Assembly: GCA_027596075.1 (NCBI GenBank)
Contig: JADGJC010000005.1
Span: 310,001 to 374,000 of the forward strand
DNA from: Rhizophlyctis rosea
Lineage: Eukaryota; Chytridiomycota; Chytridiomycetes; Rhizophlyctidales; Rhizophlyctidaceae
Reading direction: 5' to 3'
Length of the DNA: 64,000 nucleotides
The notes beneath the pieces are model-generated. The model was not told where the DNA came from and made no database searches. It saw only the letters and a program-made list of their open reading frames with translations. The position numbers and the translations under genes were made by a program. Shown piece after piece: positions 10,194 to 22,762 of this stretch (its first letter is position 1; each line of letters starts with the position of its first letter).

Positions 10194-10738
10194 CGTAGCA
10201 CCACCCCAACCTCACACATTCCATCCTCGAAGCAGACAAATACCACAAAGAGAAGCCATCATCCGATTCCTCCTCGCCACCCGCCTCCCCAAATCCGCCC
10301 GCTCCTAACCCCCACTCCAAATCCTCAACTCCTCCCTCACCGCCTCCACGAAGGAAGAACTCAGCCGTCGCTACTTCCGCGCAACGGGCTTCCAGACATG
10401 GTCCATCCTCTTGCATGCTCAATAATGCCACCTTCGACTCGTTTGTGGACGTCAAGCCCTTAGGCGGACCCGTCGTGGACAAGAACTCGACTATGGAGGA
10501 GTTTGCTAAGTTGATTGACGAGAGGGCAGACCACTGTGGTGGATTGGTTCGAAGGCTGCTATCAATAATCACGTATGTTGTTTAGGGTGTCGTTGACTTT
10601 TTTGGGCTGGCAAGATGACAATGCCCAATGCTGATGACTTACGAACGCTCTTCCAGCGCTACGATGTGCATGCTTCATTTCGCGGAAGGAACATCACATT
10701 ATCTCAACATGACGGACCACCCATTAATTTTGAAGTAG
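10194..10738 (+). CDS. Small two-exon protein of unknown function, 5' end not resolved
   Basis: A plus-strand frame open from 10194 reads a Ser/Pro-rich stretch, then a folded-looking part (FDSFVDVKPLGGPVVDKNS, MEEFAKLIDERADHCGGLV). An intron at 10573-10656 (donor GTATGT, branch-like CTGATGAC, acceptor TTCCAG) joins in phase to TATMCMLHFAEGTSHYLNM and a stop at 10736-10738. The phase agreement argues for a real gene or recent relic. No ATG precedes the first codons, so a first exon is missing. A second frame over 10250-10420 is also protein-like (EELSRRYFRATGFQTWSILL), so a frameshift is possible. No family recognised. Confidence 0.4.
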
Positions 10739-13012
10739 TGTCGAAAAAGATTCCTTAATGTAAGCATCTACCTGCGTTTCCTGGGCTGATGTATGCTGGA
10801 GCTTCAAACATGATGCATCACTCCTCTAACACATGTGTGCTAAACTTACCGAAGCATATGAGCAGACATGTCGGGACACCATGCCTTTTTGTGTTTCTGA
10901 CTTTTAGTGTTTGGGGTAAACACAAGCTTGGTAAGATCGACTGCGTGCAACGTATTTCCAAACTCATTGCTCACACATGCACACACCTATATAGAGAATT
11001 TACACAGTTTGCGCGCCCGACGAAATCCATGCTTAGTATGGTTACATGAATGGCTCGTATCTTTCTCAAATAGTCATCTTGCTATCTTTCAAGGAACTAT
11101 GCTTAATGAATTTGGTCTCCGACAATAGTTTGTCGCGTTTGAGGGCGTGTGGTCCGTTTGATGTCATTGTGTGCTGGTGAAAAGGCTTGATCTCGTTATG
11201 GCAGTTCGGAGAAGAAGGGGCATTGAAGAATGGTGGTAGGGAAGGGTGGCCGTAGCATTCGGAGGGAAGCAGAAGGGTCGATGAGTGGAAGTTGGAAACT
11301 TTGTTGGAAGGGGTTTTTGGTCAGGACGATGAACTCGTCCACCGCCACCGTAGGGCATTGGTACTTTGAATGGACTTCAACAAAACTTTGAGAATGCGGG
11401 GGGAAAACATTTCATATTGAAGGTGTTGATTACGCTTGAGGATGGATGGAGAATCCTCAGCTTCGGGAAAAAACTGAAAACTGTATTAGGTAATCTGCCT
11501 CATGTCCAGGATGGTCGGACAAAAGGACGAATGCTGTGCCTCCCACCTACCAAAAACGAATTTGGTTGTGGAAGCCTCGCTTTGTAGCACATCTTGGGTG
11601 CCGGCTAAAAACGCGTAAACGGATTTTTGTACAAATGGGGGTAAAATGTTGTCCGTAAACAGATGCTATCCCATCTAACAAATCCAAGGACTGGGAGTTC
11701 CAATTTATCGGTGGGTCGAATGTGAGGGAAATGCAATGCTGGAGATTGACGGTCGGATGGATGGCGGAGATGGCCTGACCGACTGTCAGAAAGGTCAACA
11801 ATGAAGGATGATTTTACCCTGCTTCCGAACGATCTGGGAAGGAAGAAAGGGTTTGGCTGTGCATGAATGCCTGTTGGCATGCACAGAATATAAGAGGTTG
11901 ACCTCTTCCCGGTTCCCACCCACCCCAAAAGTTTTTCGGTCGCGTCAGGCCTTCACTACATCCTCCACAGAATCTTTGCCTTGCCTCCATAGTCTTCGGC
12001 GACGTGCACATACCATACATTCGTAAATAGATACTGTCATATATCCCACTCCGTCTCTCTCTGTACCATCGACGGTTTCTCATTGTATATTTTTCATGTG
12101 AGTACTGGTATGGGCTATGGCTAGACTGCGGGACGCGTTGAAGGGTCTGGAAGGACGGCGTTCAAGATTTGACAGGCCAAAGTGCGAGCCTAATTGCCAA
12201 TGAGGAAAGAGTCACCTCTATTTGGCCAACTGGTAACACCAAGTTGCGTGGTGCCATCGGACCCTGTGTGGTGTCCTTGTGCTACCCGTTCTTCCGGGTC
12301 GCCAAAGGGGCGCAAGGATTTCCCAATTTATGCATCGCGTGGCATCAAATCGGGGTTAGATGGGTTGCGATCAGTGGTATCTCAATGGTGGGATGACTTT
12401 TGGGCGTGAGATCCTGAGATCAATTTTTGGGTGTTGGACCTTGGTTTTTGAGGGCCGGGAGTCACGTGGCATCAGTTGGAAATTGGATGGGATTCTTTGA
12501 ATGTGAGGCGCCGGAGGAAGATTTTGGTGTTGGGAAAGGAGGGGCCAAAGGACACCAATTTGACCGCTAGGCTGGACGACTCAGTTGGTGGGACGGGAAG
12601 AACGGGGGAAAAACGCGTCAATTGGGTGGTGATCAGAGGGGCCTGTTGCTACGCCTCCTCTTTATATCTGGCTGGGGATACGCACTTTCCCACACTCGTG
12701 CATTCCCGTGTCCCCATCTTCCTCATCTGTGTGGTGAAATCTCGTTCCCACACTCACGTATACCCATAAACTGCACTATCTTGACGGATAGTGCTATTGC
12801 TATCTTTATTACTTATTATCGCCGGCGTAACAGCTTGTATATTATTTGTACGTGGTGGGGACGGGGCTGTTTGACAGCTCGGAAGGGCGTGATTGGGTCG
12901 TTGGATCTTGACATTTTTCATTACAAACAAACTAACCCAAGCGCTTCCATTCATCTGTTTCTAAACCCACAGTTATTCCCACACTTCCTCAACCCACACA
13001 CAACTCACAACC
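10739..13012. other. No gene recognised; contains the upstream region of ATP-citrate lyase
   Basis: ORFs here are short, overlapping and of mixed composition. The last 100 bases before 13013 are A/C-rich with the leader ending CACAACC before the ATG, typical of a highly expressed fungal gene. A weak TATA-like TTTATATC lies near 12660, probably too far upstream to be the core promoter. Confidence 0.4.
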
Positions 13013-16000
13013 ATGTCTGCCAAAGCCATCCGCGAATACGACGGAAAACACCTCCTAGCCTACTGGCTCCCCCGTCTCGCATACCCCGAAGACGCTTCCC
13101 CATCAACAGCCGCAACCTCCCCAGCCTCCGTCACCGCCGCAACCACCGATGCCCCCGCTCCCTCCTTCCTCGCCCCCGCCCGCATGGTCCACCTCGCTTT
13201 CGACTCCACTCTCCTCGCATGCGCTGAAGGAGAGGACAGCCACGCTAAGGAGACCGCTTTCGCTAACCACGTCGCTGAGGTCTTCCAGCGTGCGGAGGAT
13301 GCCAACCCATGGGTTCTTACCACTCGTCTTGTGTGCAAACCTGATCAACTCATCAAGAGGCGTGGAAAGAATGGTTTGTTGGGGATCAACTTGGACTGGG
13401 CTGGTGTGAAGGAGTGGATTGCTAAGCGTGCTGGTCGCGATTTCAAGGTGTGTGGAGCATTTGGATAAACTTTGTTCTTGCGTGTGATTTCATGTGGGCG
13501 GATTCGTGAGAGCGGACGCGCTTGGGAAAAAATTCCTTTGGAGAGCTGGATGGGCGAATCGTGGCGGCAGGTGCTGACAGGTCGCATTTTTTTCTTTAAG
13601 CTTGAGCGCACTGTTGGTATTCTCGACACTTTCCTCGTCGAGCCTTTGTGCGTGCACCCGCAAGACAGCGAGTACTATGTTGCCATCAACGCTGTGCGTG
13701 AGGGCGACTGGATCTTGTTCACCCACGAAGGTGGTGTCGATGTCGGAGACGTTGACGCTAAGGCTAAGAAGATCCTTGTGGAGGTCAACAAACCCTTCCC
13801 CAGTGCTCAAGAGTTGGAGCAGACGTTGCTTGTGGGTATGTATCACGATTACCTTTCCGTTCGTTGAGGTGGTGGCCCGGATTTCGCAAAAATTCACATT
13901 TTTCATCACCAGACGTCCACTCTGCCACCCAACGTGCCACCCTCGTCGAATTCATCACCCGCCTCTACGCCGTCTACTCCGACCTCCACTTCACCTACCT
14001 CGAGATCAACCCCCTCGTCGTCCTCGAACCCACAGATGGCTCCGCACCCCAGGTCTTCTACTTGGACTTGGCTGCCAAGCTCGACCAAACCGCCGAATTC
14101 GAGGCTGGTAAGAAGTGGGCTCTTGCTCGCAAGAATGCTTACCCCAGCACCGGTAGCGGTCCCTCATGGGGTCCTCCCATTGACTTCCCTGCTCCCTTCG
14201 GTCGTACCCTCACCAAGGAGGAGGCGTACATCGCTGAGCTTGACGCCAAGACTGGTGCATCTCTCAAATTGACCGTCCTCAACGCTAGCGGCCGCATCTG
14301 GACCATGGTTGCTGGTGGTGGTGCCTCCGTTGTCTACGCGGATGCCATCGCTGCCCTCGGTTATGCTGACGAGCTGGCCAACTACGGTGAATACTCTGGT
14401 GCACCCTCTGAATCCCAAACCTATGAATACGCCAAGACCATCTTGGACTTGATGACCCGCGGAAAGCCCCACCCTGATGGCAAATTCCTCTTCATTGGTG
14501 GTGGTATTGCCAACTTCACCAACGTCGCCGCCACCTTTAAGGGTGTCGTCCGCGCTCTCAAGGACTACCAACGCGCCCTCCAAAACCACAACGTCAAGAT
14601 CTACGTCCGTCGTGCTGGTCCCAACTACCAGGAAGGTCTCCGCATCATGCGTTCCCTCGGTGAGACTCTTGGTGTTGAGATGAAGGTTTACGGTCCCGAG
14701 ATGCACGTCACCGGTATCGTTCCTCTTGCTCTCAAGAAGGGCACCAAGGAACCCTCCGCCGATCACTCCGCCAGCGGCTCCAGCGGCAGCTTGTTGGACA
14801 TCGCCACCCCTACTCCCCCTCCATCCGTCACCGCCGGCGCCAGTGCCACCGTCAACGCCATCACCAACATCATCAAGAAGATCGTCGCCACTCCCGCCAA
14901 ACTCGTCAACGGTTCCGCCGCCAGCGGCAGCCCCGTTCCCTTCTCCTCCACCACCCGCTCTTTCGTGTACGGCATGCAGCCTCGTGCCGTCCAGGGCATG
15001 TTGGACTTTGACTTCATGTGCAAGAGGGACAAGCCCAGTGTTGCTTGCATGATCTACCCCTTCGGTGGTCACCACGTCCAGAAGTTCTACTGGGGCACTA
15101 AGGAGACTCTTTTGCCCGTTTACACTTCCGTCGCGGAGGCCGTTGAGAAGTTCCCCGACGTCGACGTCGTTGTCAACTTCGCTTCCAGCCGTAGGTCAGT
15201 ACTACTTCATGGTCGCCTTTTTGCCTTTCGTTTCCTAGATATTGGAATAGTCATATACTGATTCCATTTGGGTGAACATCAACAGTGTCTTCGGCTCCAC
15301 CCGCGAGCTCATGTCCTTCCCCCAAATCCGCACCATCGCCATCATCGCCGAAGGTGTCCCCGAAAAGCGCGCCCGTCAACTCCTCTGGGAAGCCCACGAG
15401 AAGAACATCCTCATCATCGGTCCCGCCACCGTCGGTGGCATCAAGCCCGGCTGCTTCAAGATTGGTAACACTGGTGGTATGATGGACAACATCGTCTCTT
15501 CCAAGCTCTACCGCGCTGGATCTGTCGCGTACGTTTCTAAGTCCGGTGGTATGTCCAACGAGTTGAACAACATCATTTCCCGGTCTACGGACGGTGTCTA
15601 TGAGGGTGTTGCTATTGGTGGGGATCGGTACCCTGGAAGTACCTTCATTGACCACATGTTGAGGTACGAGAGGGATCCTGGAGTTAAGATCTTGGTTCTC
15701 TTGGGTGAGGTTGGTGGTGTTGAGGAATACCTTATTGCCAACGCTGTGAAGGAGGGGAGGATCACCAAGCCTGTTGTTGCTTGGTGTATCGGTACTTGTG
15801 CGAAGATGTTCACCACCGATGTGAGTAATTTCCGTCCCTGCATTTGCAATGTCCATGGTCGAAGAGAGCCATGGTTCTGACTCTCATGAAAAATCCAGGT
15901 CCAATTCGGTCACGCCGGTTCCTTCGCCAACTCCGACCTCGAAACCGCCGAAGCCAAGAACCGCGCTCTCCGCGAAGCCGGTGTCATCGTCCCCGAAACC

Positions 16001-17169
16001 TTCGAAGACATGCCCGAAGTCCTCCACCAAGTCTACACCGAGCTCCTCAACTCCAAGGTTATCTCCGCCTTCGTCGAGCCCCCCGCTCCCAAAATCCCCA
16101 TCGACTACGCCTGGGCCCAGGAGTTGGGTCTCATCCGTAAGCCCGCCAGCTTCATCTCCACTATTTGCGATGACCGTGGACAGGAGCTTTTGTACGCTGG
16201 GATGGCGATTTCGGAGGTGTTCAAGGAAGACATTGGGATTGGTGGTGTGTTGAGTTTGCTTTGGTTCAAGAGACGGTTGCCGAGCTATGCGGCGAAGTTC
16301 ATTGAGATGGTGTTGATGTTGACGGCTGATCACGGACCTGCTGTGTCTGGTGCTCACAACACTATCGTCACTGGTGAGTGTTATTCCCTCATTTTGGATT
16401 CCTTTGCCCATTCGTCATGATCAGTCTCTGACATCCATGACCCACCTCCAGCTCGTGCCGGCAAGGACCTTATCTCCTCCCTCGTCGCCGGTCTTCTCAC
16501 CATCGGCGACCGCTTCGGTGGAGCCCTCGACGGTGCCGCCCGCGACTTCTCCAACGCCTACGATCAAGGCCTCACCCCGCAAGAATTCGTCGACACGATG
16601 CGCAAGCAAAACCGCCTCATCCTCGGTATCGGCCACAAGATCAAGAGCCGGACCAACCCTGACTTGCGTGTCTCAATCGTAAAGGAGTTTGTGTTGAAGA
16701 ACTTCCCTAACGCGGATATTTTGAAGTATGCTATTGAGGTGGAGAAGGTTACGACTAGCAAGAAGGATAACTTGATTCTGAACGTTGATGGTGCTGTTGG
16801 TGTTGCGTTTGTTGATTTGTTGAGGGGATGTGGTGCGTTCAACCGTGAGGAGGCTGAGGAGTACATTAAGGTAAATACAATCCTAATCCTGATGACGCAC
16901 TCATGTTCTTCGAATACTTATCATCAACCCCATCCCAGATCGGCACCCTAAACGGCCTCTTCGTCCTCGGCCGTTCCATCGGTTTCATCGGTCACTACCT
17001 CGACCAAAAGCGGTTGAAGCAAGGCTTGTACCGTCACCCGTGGGACGACATCTCGTACTTGACGCCCGAGCAGAGCGGGGAGGATGAGAAGGCTCCTGGG
17101 ACGAGTGGGAGGACGTTGGCGGAGGGGAGTGTGGTTGCGGAGAAGGGTGCTGGACCTACTGTTGCGTAG
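13013..17169 (+). CDS. ACL: ATP-citrate lyase (fused single-chain form)
   Basis: Seven exons join in phase: 13013-13447, 13601-13835, 13913-15194, 15286-15820, 15899-16373, 16452-16870 and 16939-17169, giving about 1203 residues (animal enzyme about 1100). It makes cytosolic acetyl-CoA and oxaloacetate from citrate, CoA and ATP. The N-terminal part is the ATP-grasp/succinyl-CoA-synthetase-like half ([25 protein letters not shown]). The central CoA-ligase half has [22 protein letters not shown] and the VQFGHAG motif whose His is phosphorylated. The C-terminal citrate-synthase-like part has [14 protein letters not shown] and ends near HPWDDISY. Extra length sits in a Ser/Ala/Thr/Pro-rich linker (about nucleotides 14750-14960), an insert near residues 25-55 and a tail of about 35 residues. 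Codon use is strongly biased to C-ending codons, consistent with high expression. A fused gene is known from animals, Basidiomycota and early fungi; Ascomycota have two genes. Confidence 0.97.
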
Positions 17170-19468
17170 AGCGTTGGATGAGGAGGGGGAGGCGTAGATT
17201 TGTGCATATAGATTTTTTGGAGAGGAGTGTAGGGGTGGTGTTGCCCCGCGTTTTTATCGATTTTTTTAATTGTACAGCGTTTTAGTTTTTGTTTGAGGAA
17301 TGTATTTTCACATAGTTTTGGTGGGGGACTCGAGCACAGCAGAAAGTGATCGATTCGGTCGTCATTTCCAGCCCGAGTAAAAGTTCAGTCGCAAGATATT
17401 GTTTTTTGAATGGGGATACACATTCACATTATGCCCAAGACGGGAGTCGAACCCGTTGCATCCTTACCGCTGCCACCAGTACAACCACAGAGCGGATAGG
17501 ACGAATGTGAGACAAAAAGCTCAGCATCCCAGTGCCTACCACTAATGGAACCTTCCTCAGATAAACCGGGGGCTGCCCGCCCCAATCACAGGTTCAGATG
17601 CTTGCGCACCGTCAACCAGGACAGGACGAGCCTCTGCTAGTCGTCTGACGTGGAAAAACTTACGGCCAGGTAAGGATGGTGTTACCAATAAACACTCTGA
17701 GCTTGTTTAGGGGAATAGTTTCCTGACGGGGAGTGTGAGTATTCGCGAATACGGAAGAACAGCAGAAGGGAAACGGGATGCTTACCATTATGTACAATAC
17801 ACGACTGCCCTACATCTAAGCCGGAAAGATGCCGCAAACCATCCGCCGGTGGTTTGCGTCTTACATCTTTTGCTCCAACCGGCATTGACTTACCGTGTTG
17901 GGAGACAAGAGAGTATGTTACATGAGGGCTTCTTGAGTCTGTGGAGGTTTTCAGAGTGGGTTAAAAGTGATAGGGGTACGATGACGCCATATGCAGAAAA
18001 CGTACGTTCGCCGCCGGGGAGTGTTTTCTTGACCACTGGTGGTGTCGAATATTGAAAGGTTGCTGAGTAGTCTACTATTCACCTTACTCGTGTAAGGGAG
18101 TCTCCCTCTTGGTGCTCCCGAAGGAGCGCGTTGCTTGGCGTCAACCACCTCTTACCGGAAGACCAATCACACCGCAAGGAAGTCCTTGAGTGCAATCGCG
18201 TCCTCCGACTGAGCCGCCTCCAAAAAGGAAGCAACCAGTTGGGACTCCCGTATGAGCCCAACCGAAAGACCCATGGCCCACCGAAGTGAGATTCCGCGGA
18301 GGCAGGACTGGCGGCGTTTGTTGAAACGCAAGTGGTGGATTCTGGAAGAAGGAATGTGGCCAGCAAGTGTGTCAAAACTCCTTAAAGGACAAAGCGATAT
18401 CATTACCTCGAGTTCTAGCTTCTTTCGGATGGTACCACGTGAGACCCAAGCAAGGGGGTATTTGGTTTCTATCCTAGCTTGAAAGGTATGGCCCGCCCAC
18501 ATACCCAACCTCCCGAACAACACACATGCTCCGCTCCAGGCAGGCTGGAAGAGCACAATTGCGTCGAGGGCTGTTGTCACAAGAAGTGCACAAGGTGGTA
18601 TTACTGGTGGTAGAGTGCAGGAACCGGGTCGAGTTGACTATCTTAAACAATCTTTTTCCCAGGAATGGAATAGGGGGAAGAAAGTGGGTGACGGGAAGTG
18701 ATGTGACGAGAGCTGATTTGAATCATTTGATGACCCTAGAGGTTGGCGCCATAAGGATGAGTTTACGTAAAGCAGCGTCACGTGATGTTTATGTAAGCTC
18801 GCTTGGGAAATGTTCCCAAACATCCTTTTGCAGTCTGTATTGGCGCTATTGCACATACTAGTGCAGCGCAACAAGAAGAATCAAGCCAATACCTTGGCAA
18901 AACAATTTCAGACTAGGCCGCCAGTATGAACTTTTGACAGTGGCCCACACCAAATGATGGCCTTCGTTGAGTCAAAGTTGCGAGCCGTCGAGCTGTCAAG
19001 ATGGTGCTGAAGAAAGTAGGGAATTACAATAATAGTAATAATGTAGCATTTCAGGAGCTGTGCCGTGTAAGCCTGACCAGTGAGTACTAATGGTTTTCTG
19101 GGGTTCAAACGCCAGTGCTTGTAGCCAGGGGACGGAGCCTTTACGGTTCGCTCATGTCCGAAAAGCGGATCTCAAGGGCGAGAAATTTGATCATTGATCA
19201 TCAATCATACGATAACGTCTAATTATGAATCACTATGGAGCATGGGGTCATGCTTCATCCATTGACAACGCATTCCCATAGTGCATGTCAAAAGCTTCAC
19301 TGACTTCTGCGAACTGACAAGGCCAGGCTGTGCATGCATTCACATCGCAAAAACGGGTCAGAGAAAGCGAAACAGTAACAGACATGCATTGTTAAACGTA
19401 CGCCTTCAAACTATTCCTATCTGAAAAAACTACTCGCACTACTCGTGTACTTACATCGGGCGTGTCAA
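17170..19468. other. No protein gene recognised; contains a tRNA-like segment
   Basis: ORFs up to 137 codons on the minus strand near 18170-18580 have no recognisable motif or splice partners. 17170-17330 is T-rich and probably the 3' untranslated region of ATP-citrate lyase. Confidence 0.4.
17432..17500 (-). tRNA. tRNA-like 3' half (B box and T arm), not a complete tRNA
   Basis: On the minus strand ACGGGTTCGACTCCCGT forms a perfect 5-bp T stem with a T loop that matches the pol III B box, followed by CTTGGGCA like an acceptor end. No complementary 5' acceptor arm was found within 75-200 nt upstream, and the anticodon arm does not fold well. Probably a tRNA relic or a tRNA-derived SINE head. 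Confidence 0.25.
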
Positions 19469-22400
19469 ATGGCGTCACACTCACTCTTGAATCCCATGAA
19501 CCCATCGTTGACGATCTTGACCCTACACCCACCAGAAAGCAACAACTTCAACAACGCCGCAAAGCTAGAACGGTCATCGACAGGAGATAGTGGTGTTGAT
19601 ATCATGGACACCAGTCCGGATATACTTAGCCAAGACAACTCGACTCTTATCACCCTCCCTTCCATTCAACCAAATGCAGAAACGTCTGAAAAGGTGACAC
19701 TCACCCCAAGGCTATCCCGCACATCCATCGCTTCACTTGAAAAGTTACCTCCACTTGCAAGCACCGACGGTACAACTTCAGACACTACCATGCCGTCTCA
19801 ATCTCAATCAGTAGGTGTAGATGATGCGACGGAGACTGCCCCCACATCACAAGTTCGCATAACATCACCTCAAGCACATTTTCCTCTCCTTCTGTCAACT
19901 CTTCCCCTATCGCCACGCCCATCAACACGAAAGTCCAGTCTTAAGGGTAAACCTTCTACCGCTGCTATTTCATCAACGCCATCCATACCGATAACAAGGG
20001 ACGGCACCCGCATGGATAATCCAGATGTATTTGTTTCTGTTGTTGGGGTTGGGACTGGGCCGGCGGCAGGGAGGAAGGACAATGCAGATGATGGGGTGAA
20101 GAAGGAGGATGAGGAGAAGGCGGAAGACAGAGAGAGCGGGGGCGAGGAGATCTGGAAGGTTGCAAAGTTGAGGGAGGGACACGCTGGATATATTCGGATT
20201 CGGGTGAAGACGGATGATATGGAGATGGAGGGGAGAAGGAAAGGAGATGAGGCACCACAGAATGAAAATAATGGGCAGCAGAGGAAAGAGGAGGTTGCCC
20301 ATAAGGTGGTAACGCAAGTTACGGGCACGGAAACGCTAGATGGTACAAAAGCAGACCAATCAAAACCTGTAAACGACACCGACAACCCTCAATCCGTCAC
20401 TCTAACACCAAATTTGCGCACTTCTCCAAACCCACAATCACAACCATCCGACATCTCCGCGCCATTCCTCAGCATTGGCACACCGGCACCCACTCGCCCA
20501 CATCAACATCCCCGTCGTGCACCTCTCCACCCAACGTCCCCTCTCACTCGGCAACCGGCCCAGCGCTCTCACCACCCTTCAACGCCGCCCAGCCCCTTTG
20601 TCATCCGCGGCCACAATAAAGACAACGTCGAAGGGCAGAAGCTTGCCGCCCTGCTTGAGGAGAAAGCCCGTCGTGGCGAATGTTTCGTCACCAGCGGTGA
20701 CGTTGGTTTCGTATGGCGAGGATTGGATGTGGAAGATTGGGTGAAGCATGTGTTGGGCGAAGAAGCTGCTGCTGCTGCTGCAGGTGGGGATGGACACGGG
20801 AACGGAACTGATATGGGAATGTCACTTTTACATAATGGTATACTTGGTATTGAAACGGAGTCTACAATACCGGACACAAACCCCCCGAAAAAACGCCTAA
20901 AACAACTCACGAAACCCCCCGTTCCAGCTCGTCCACCACCCGCAGCGCGTCCGCATCCGGCAGATGCAGACAAGACATCGACAGAGGAAAACAAACCTTC
21001 TTCTGGGATGACACGAGCCCTACAGAGCGTGTTTGAAGGCGTTGAGGATGTTTTGTTGGGAGATGTGGAAGGGTGGGGGGAGCGAGCGGATGTTTTTGAG
21101 ACTTTTCATAGTGCGAGAGCTATTCGGCGGCGGGAGGAGGTCGGTGGGTCGAAGGAGGAGGGGGCTGGTTCTGGCGGTGGTGGTGCAAATGGGAGCAGTG
21201 GAAATGGGGAGGCAGAGGAGGTCAGTGGGAGTGGAGGGCGAGCGGATGGCAAACGTGTTGCTCGTGTTACGAGTGCAGGTGGAGGAAGAGGTCATCATCC
21301 TTATGCACGACATGGGTATGTTACCTCTGAAGGGAAGGGTAAAAAGGATAATCGGAAACATCCTGGCGGAGGGAACAAAGGGAATACATCATCCCATCCT
21401 CATCAACAACATCACCACCGCCCACCACCACCCCAACCCCCACCACCAACTCGCGCCGGTCCCCTCCCACAATCCTATAAAGAAGGTTACCTCCCTGATG
21501 TGAACCTTCCACTCAAAATTGATTTCGTGAAGCCTAAGCTGGACCGATTTGGCCAGGAGATGGATGATGACGGCCTACCGTATTATAGCAGCGATGAAGA
21601 GGATGAGTATATTGGTGGAATGCGCGGGCAGGAGGAAGTTGGGAAGGTGGTGCATGCCGATCCGTATGGAGTTGCCATCAAGGGTGTGACGATGTTAGGG
21701 ATCGGGATGGAGGATGGAGAGGAGGGGGATGATGGGAAAGATGGGGAGAGCGGTGGGGCAGGGGATAAGAGAGTAAAAGAGCGTGATAAGAACACCGAAA
21801 AGCCATCCAACACTGATGACGACACCACATCCAAACACCACGAACCGCCCACAGAAGATCCCGTTGACCCTGCCACACAAGAATGGCGCCAGCAACGACT
21901 AATTGCCACGATGACGATGAAGGAGTTGAAGAAGATTTTCCCGCCGTTGGTTAAGCCTAATCCGAAGAAACAGAGTTTGGATAGGCGGTATGCGAGTGTG
22001 GTTAGCAGGAAGACGGAGGGAGATGGTGGTGGGTATGCGGTGAGGATGAGTAAGGCGGGGAGGTTGACGTATCATCATCCTTTGTTGACTAAGTATGGGG
22101 ATTTGGTATCGAAGGTATGAGCATAGTGATACTGCGTTTCTGTTACGCCGTGATCCCTCTTTTTGATCAGCTCAACATTTTGAAAACAACAAAAATTATT
22201 CCTCTTGTCCACACAGCCCGACCAACGCAAGCGCCTCCAATCCCTCCAATCCCGCCGTCCACCCGCCCATCTCCTCTCCCCACCCACAAATCCAGACCCA
22301 ACACTAGCAACAACATCACCCTTCACCCGCTTCCCCGACCTCTTCTCTGTAGCTTCAACCCACCTCAACGCCAACTACCAAAATCCTCAGATCTACCCAA

Positions 22401-22762
22401 TAACAGATATATCCATCCCACCTCCCGCGGAAACTCACCCGTCACCCCCCGCAACAACCAACACCCCAACATCACCTCACCAGACCGTTACGCTCCCCAC
22501 TCTCGTCCGATATGGTGCCTCCATGCTGGAAGGTCAATCGTCGCATCCTGCCGACACCACTGCCAACACCCAACGACATCAAACTCAGAAACCCACTCTC
22601 CTCCTCCCGTCACGCAATGATGGCGTGGCGCTTTCTTTGTCGACGTCCCTATCACTGATGAGACGGCCGGAGGCGAGTAAGAGGGGTGGCACATTGGGGG
22701 TCGAGGGACAAAATATGTTGATGGATAGAGTGGGATATTGGGTTGAGTCCTTTATTAACTAG
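19469..22762 (+). CDS. Large, mostly disordered protein of unknown function
   Basis: Two exons, 19469-22114 and 22217-22762, join in phase 0 through a 102-nt intron (donor AAG/GTATGA, acceptor CACACAG); about 1063 residues. The start is the first ATG; a GTG 24 bases earlier is in frame but unlikely. The chain is Ser/Thr/Pro- then Glu/Asp/Gly-rich, with a run of five Ala, a His/Pro-rich stretch (about 650-690) and acidic blocks (YYSSDEEDEYIGGM). More ordered, possibly conserved pieces are EEIWKVAKLREGHAGYIRIRVK (split here by meaning, about residue 230), CFVTSGDVGFVWRGLDVEDWV, GYLPDVNLPLKIDFVKPKLD and WRQQRLIATMTMKELKKIF. Composition suggests a nuclear scaffold or regulatory protein, but I do not recognise a family and claim no function. 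Confidence 0.8.

Noticed and set aside
9958..10572. 204-codon minus-strand ORF
   Set aside because: Mostly simple G/C-rich sequence giving Gly/Glu- and Pro/Ser/His-rich product; the plus strand has an in-phase spliced gene instead.
14164..15075. 303-codon ORF on the minus strand opposite ATP-citrate lyase exon 3
   Set aside because: It is the shadow of a strongly C-biased coding sequence; its product is Gly/Val/Asp-rich without motifs, while the plus strand is unmistakable.
17432..17500. A complete tRNA gene
   Set aside because: The T arm and B box are good but no 5' acceptor arm, D arm or plausible anticodon arm can be folded with it.
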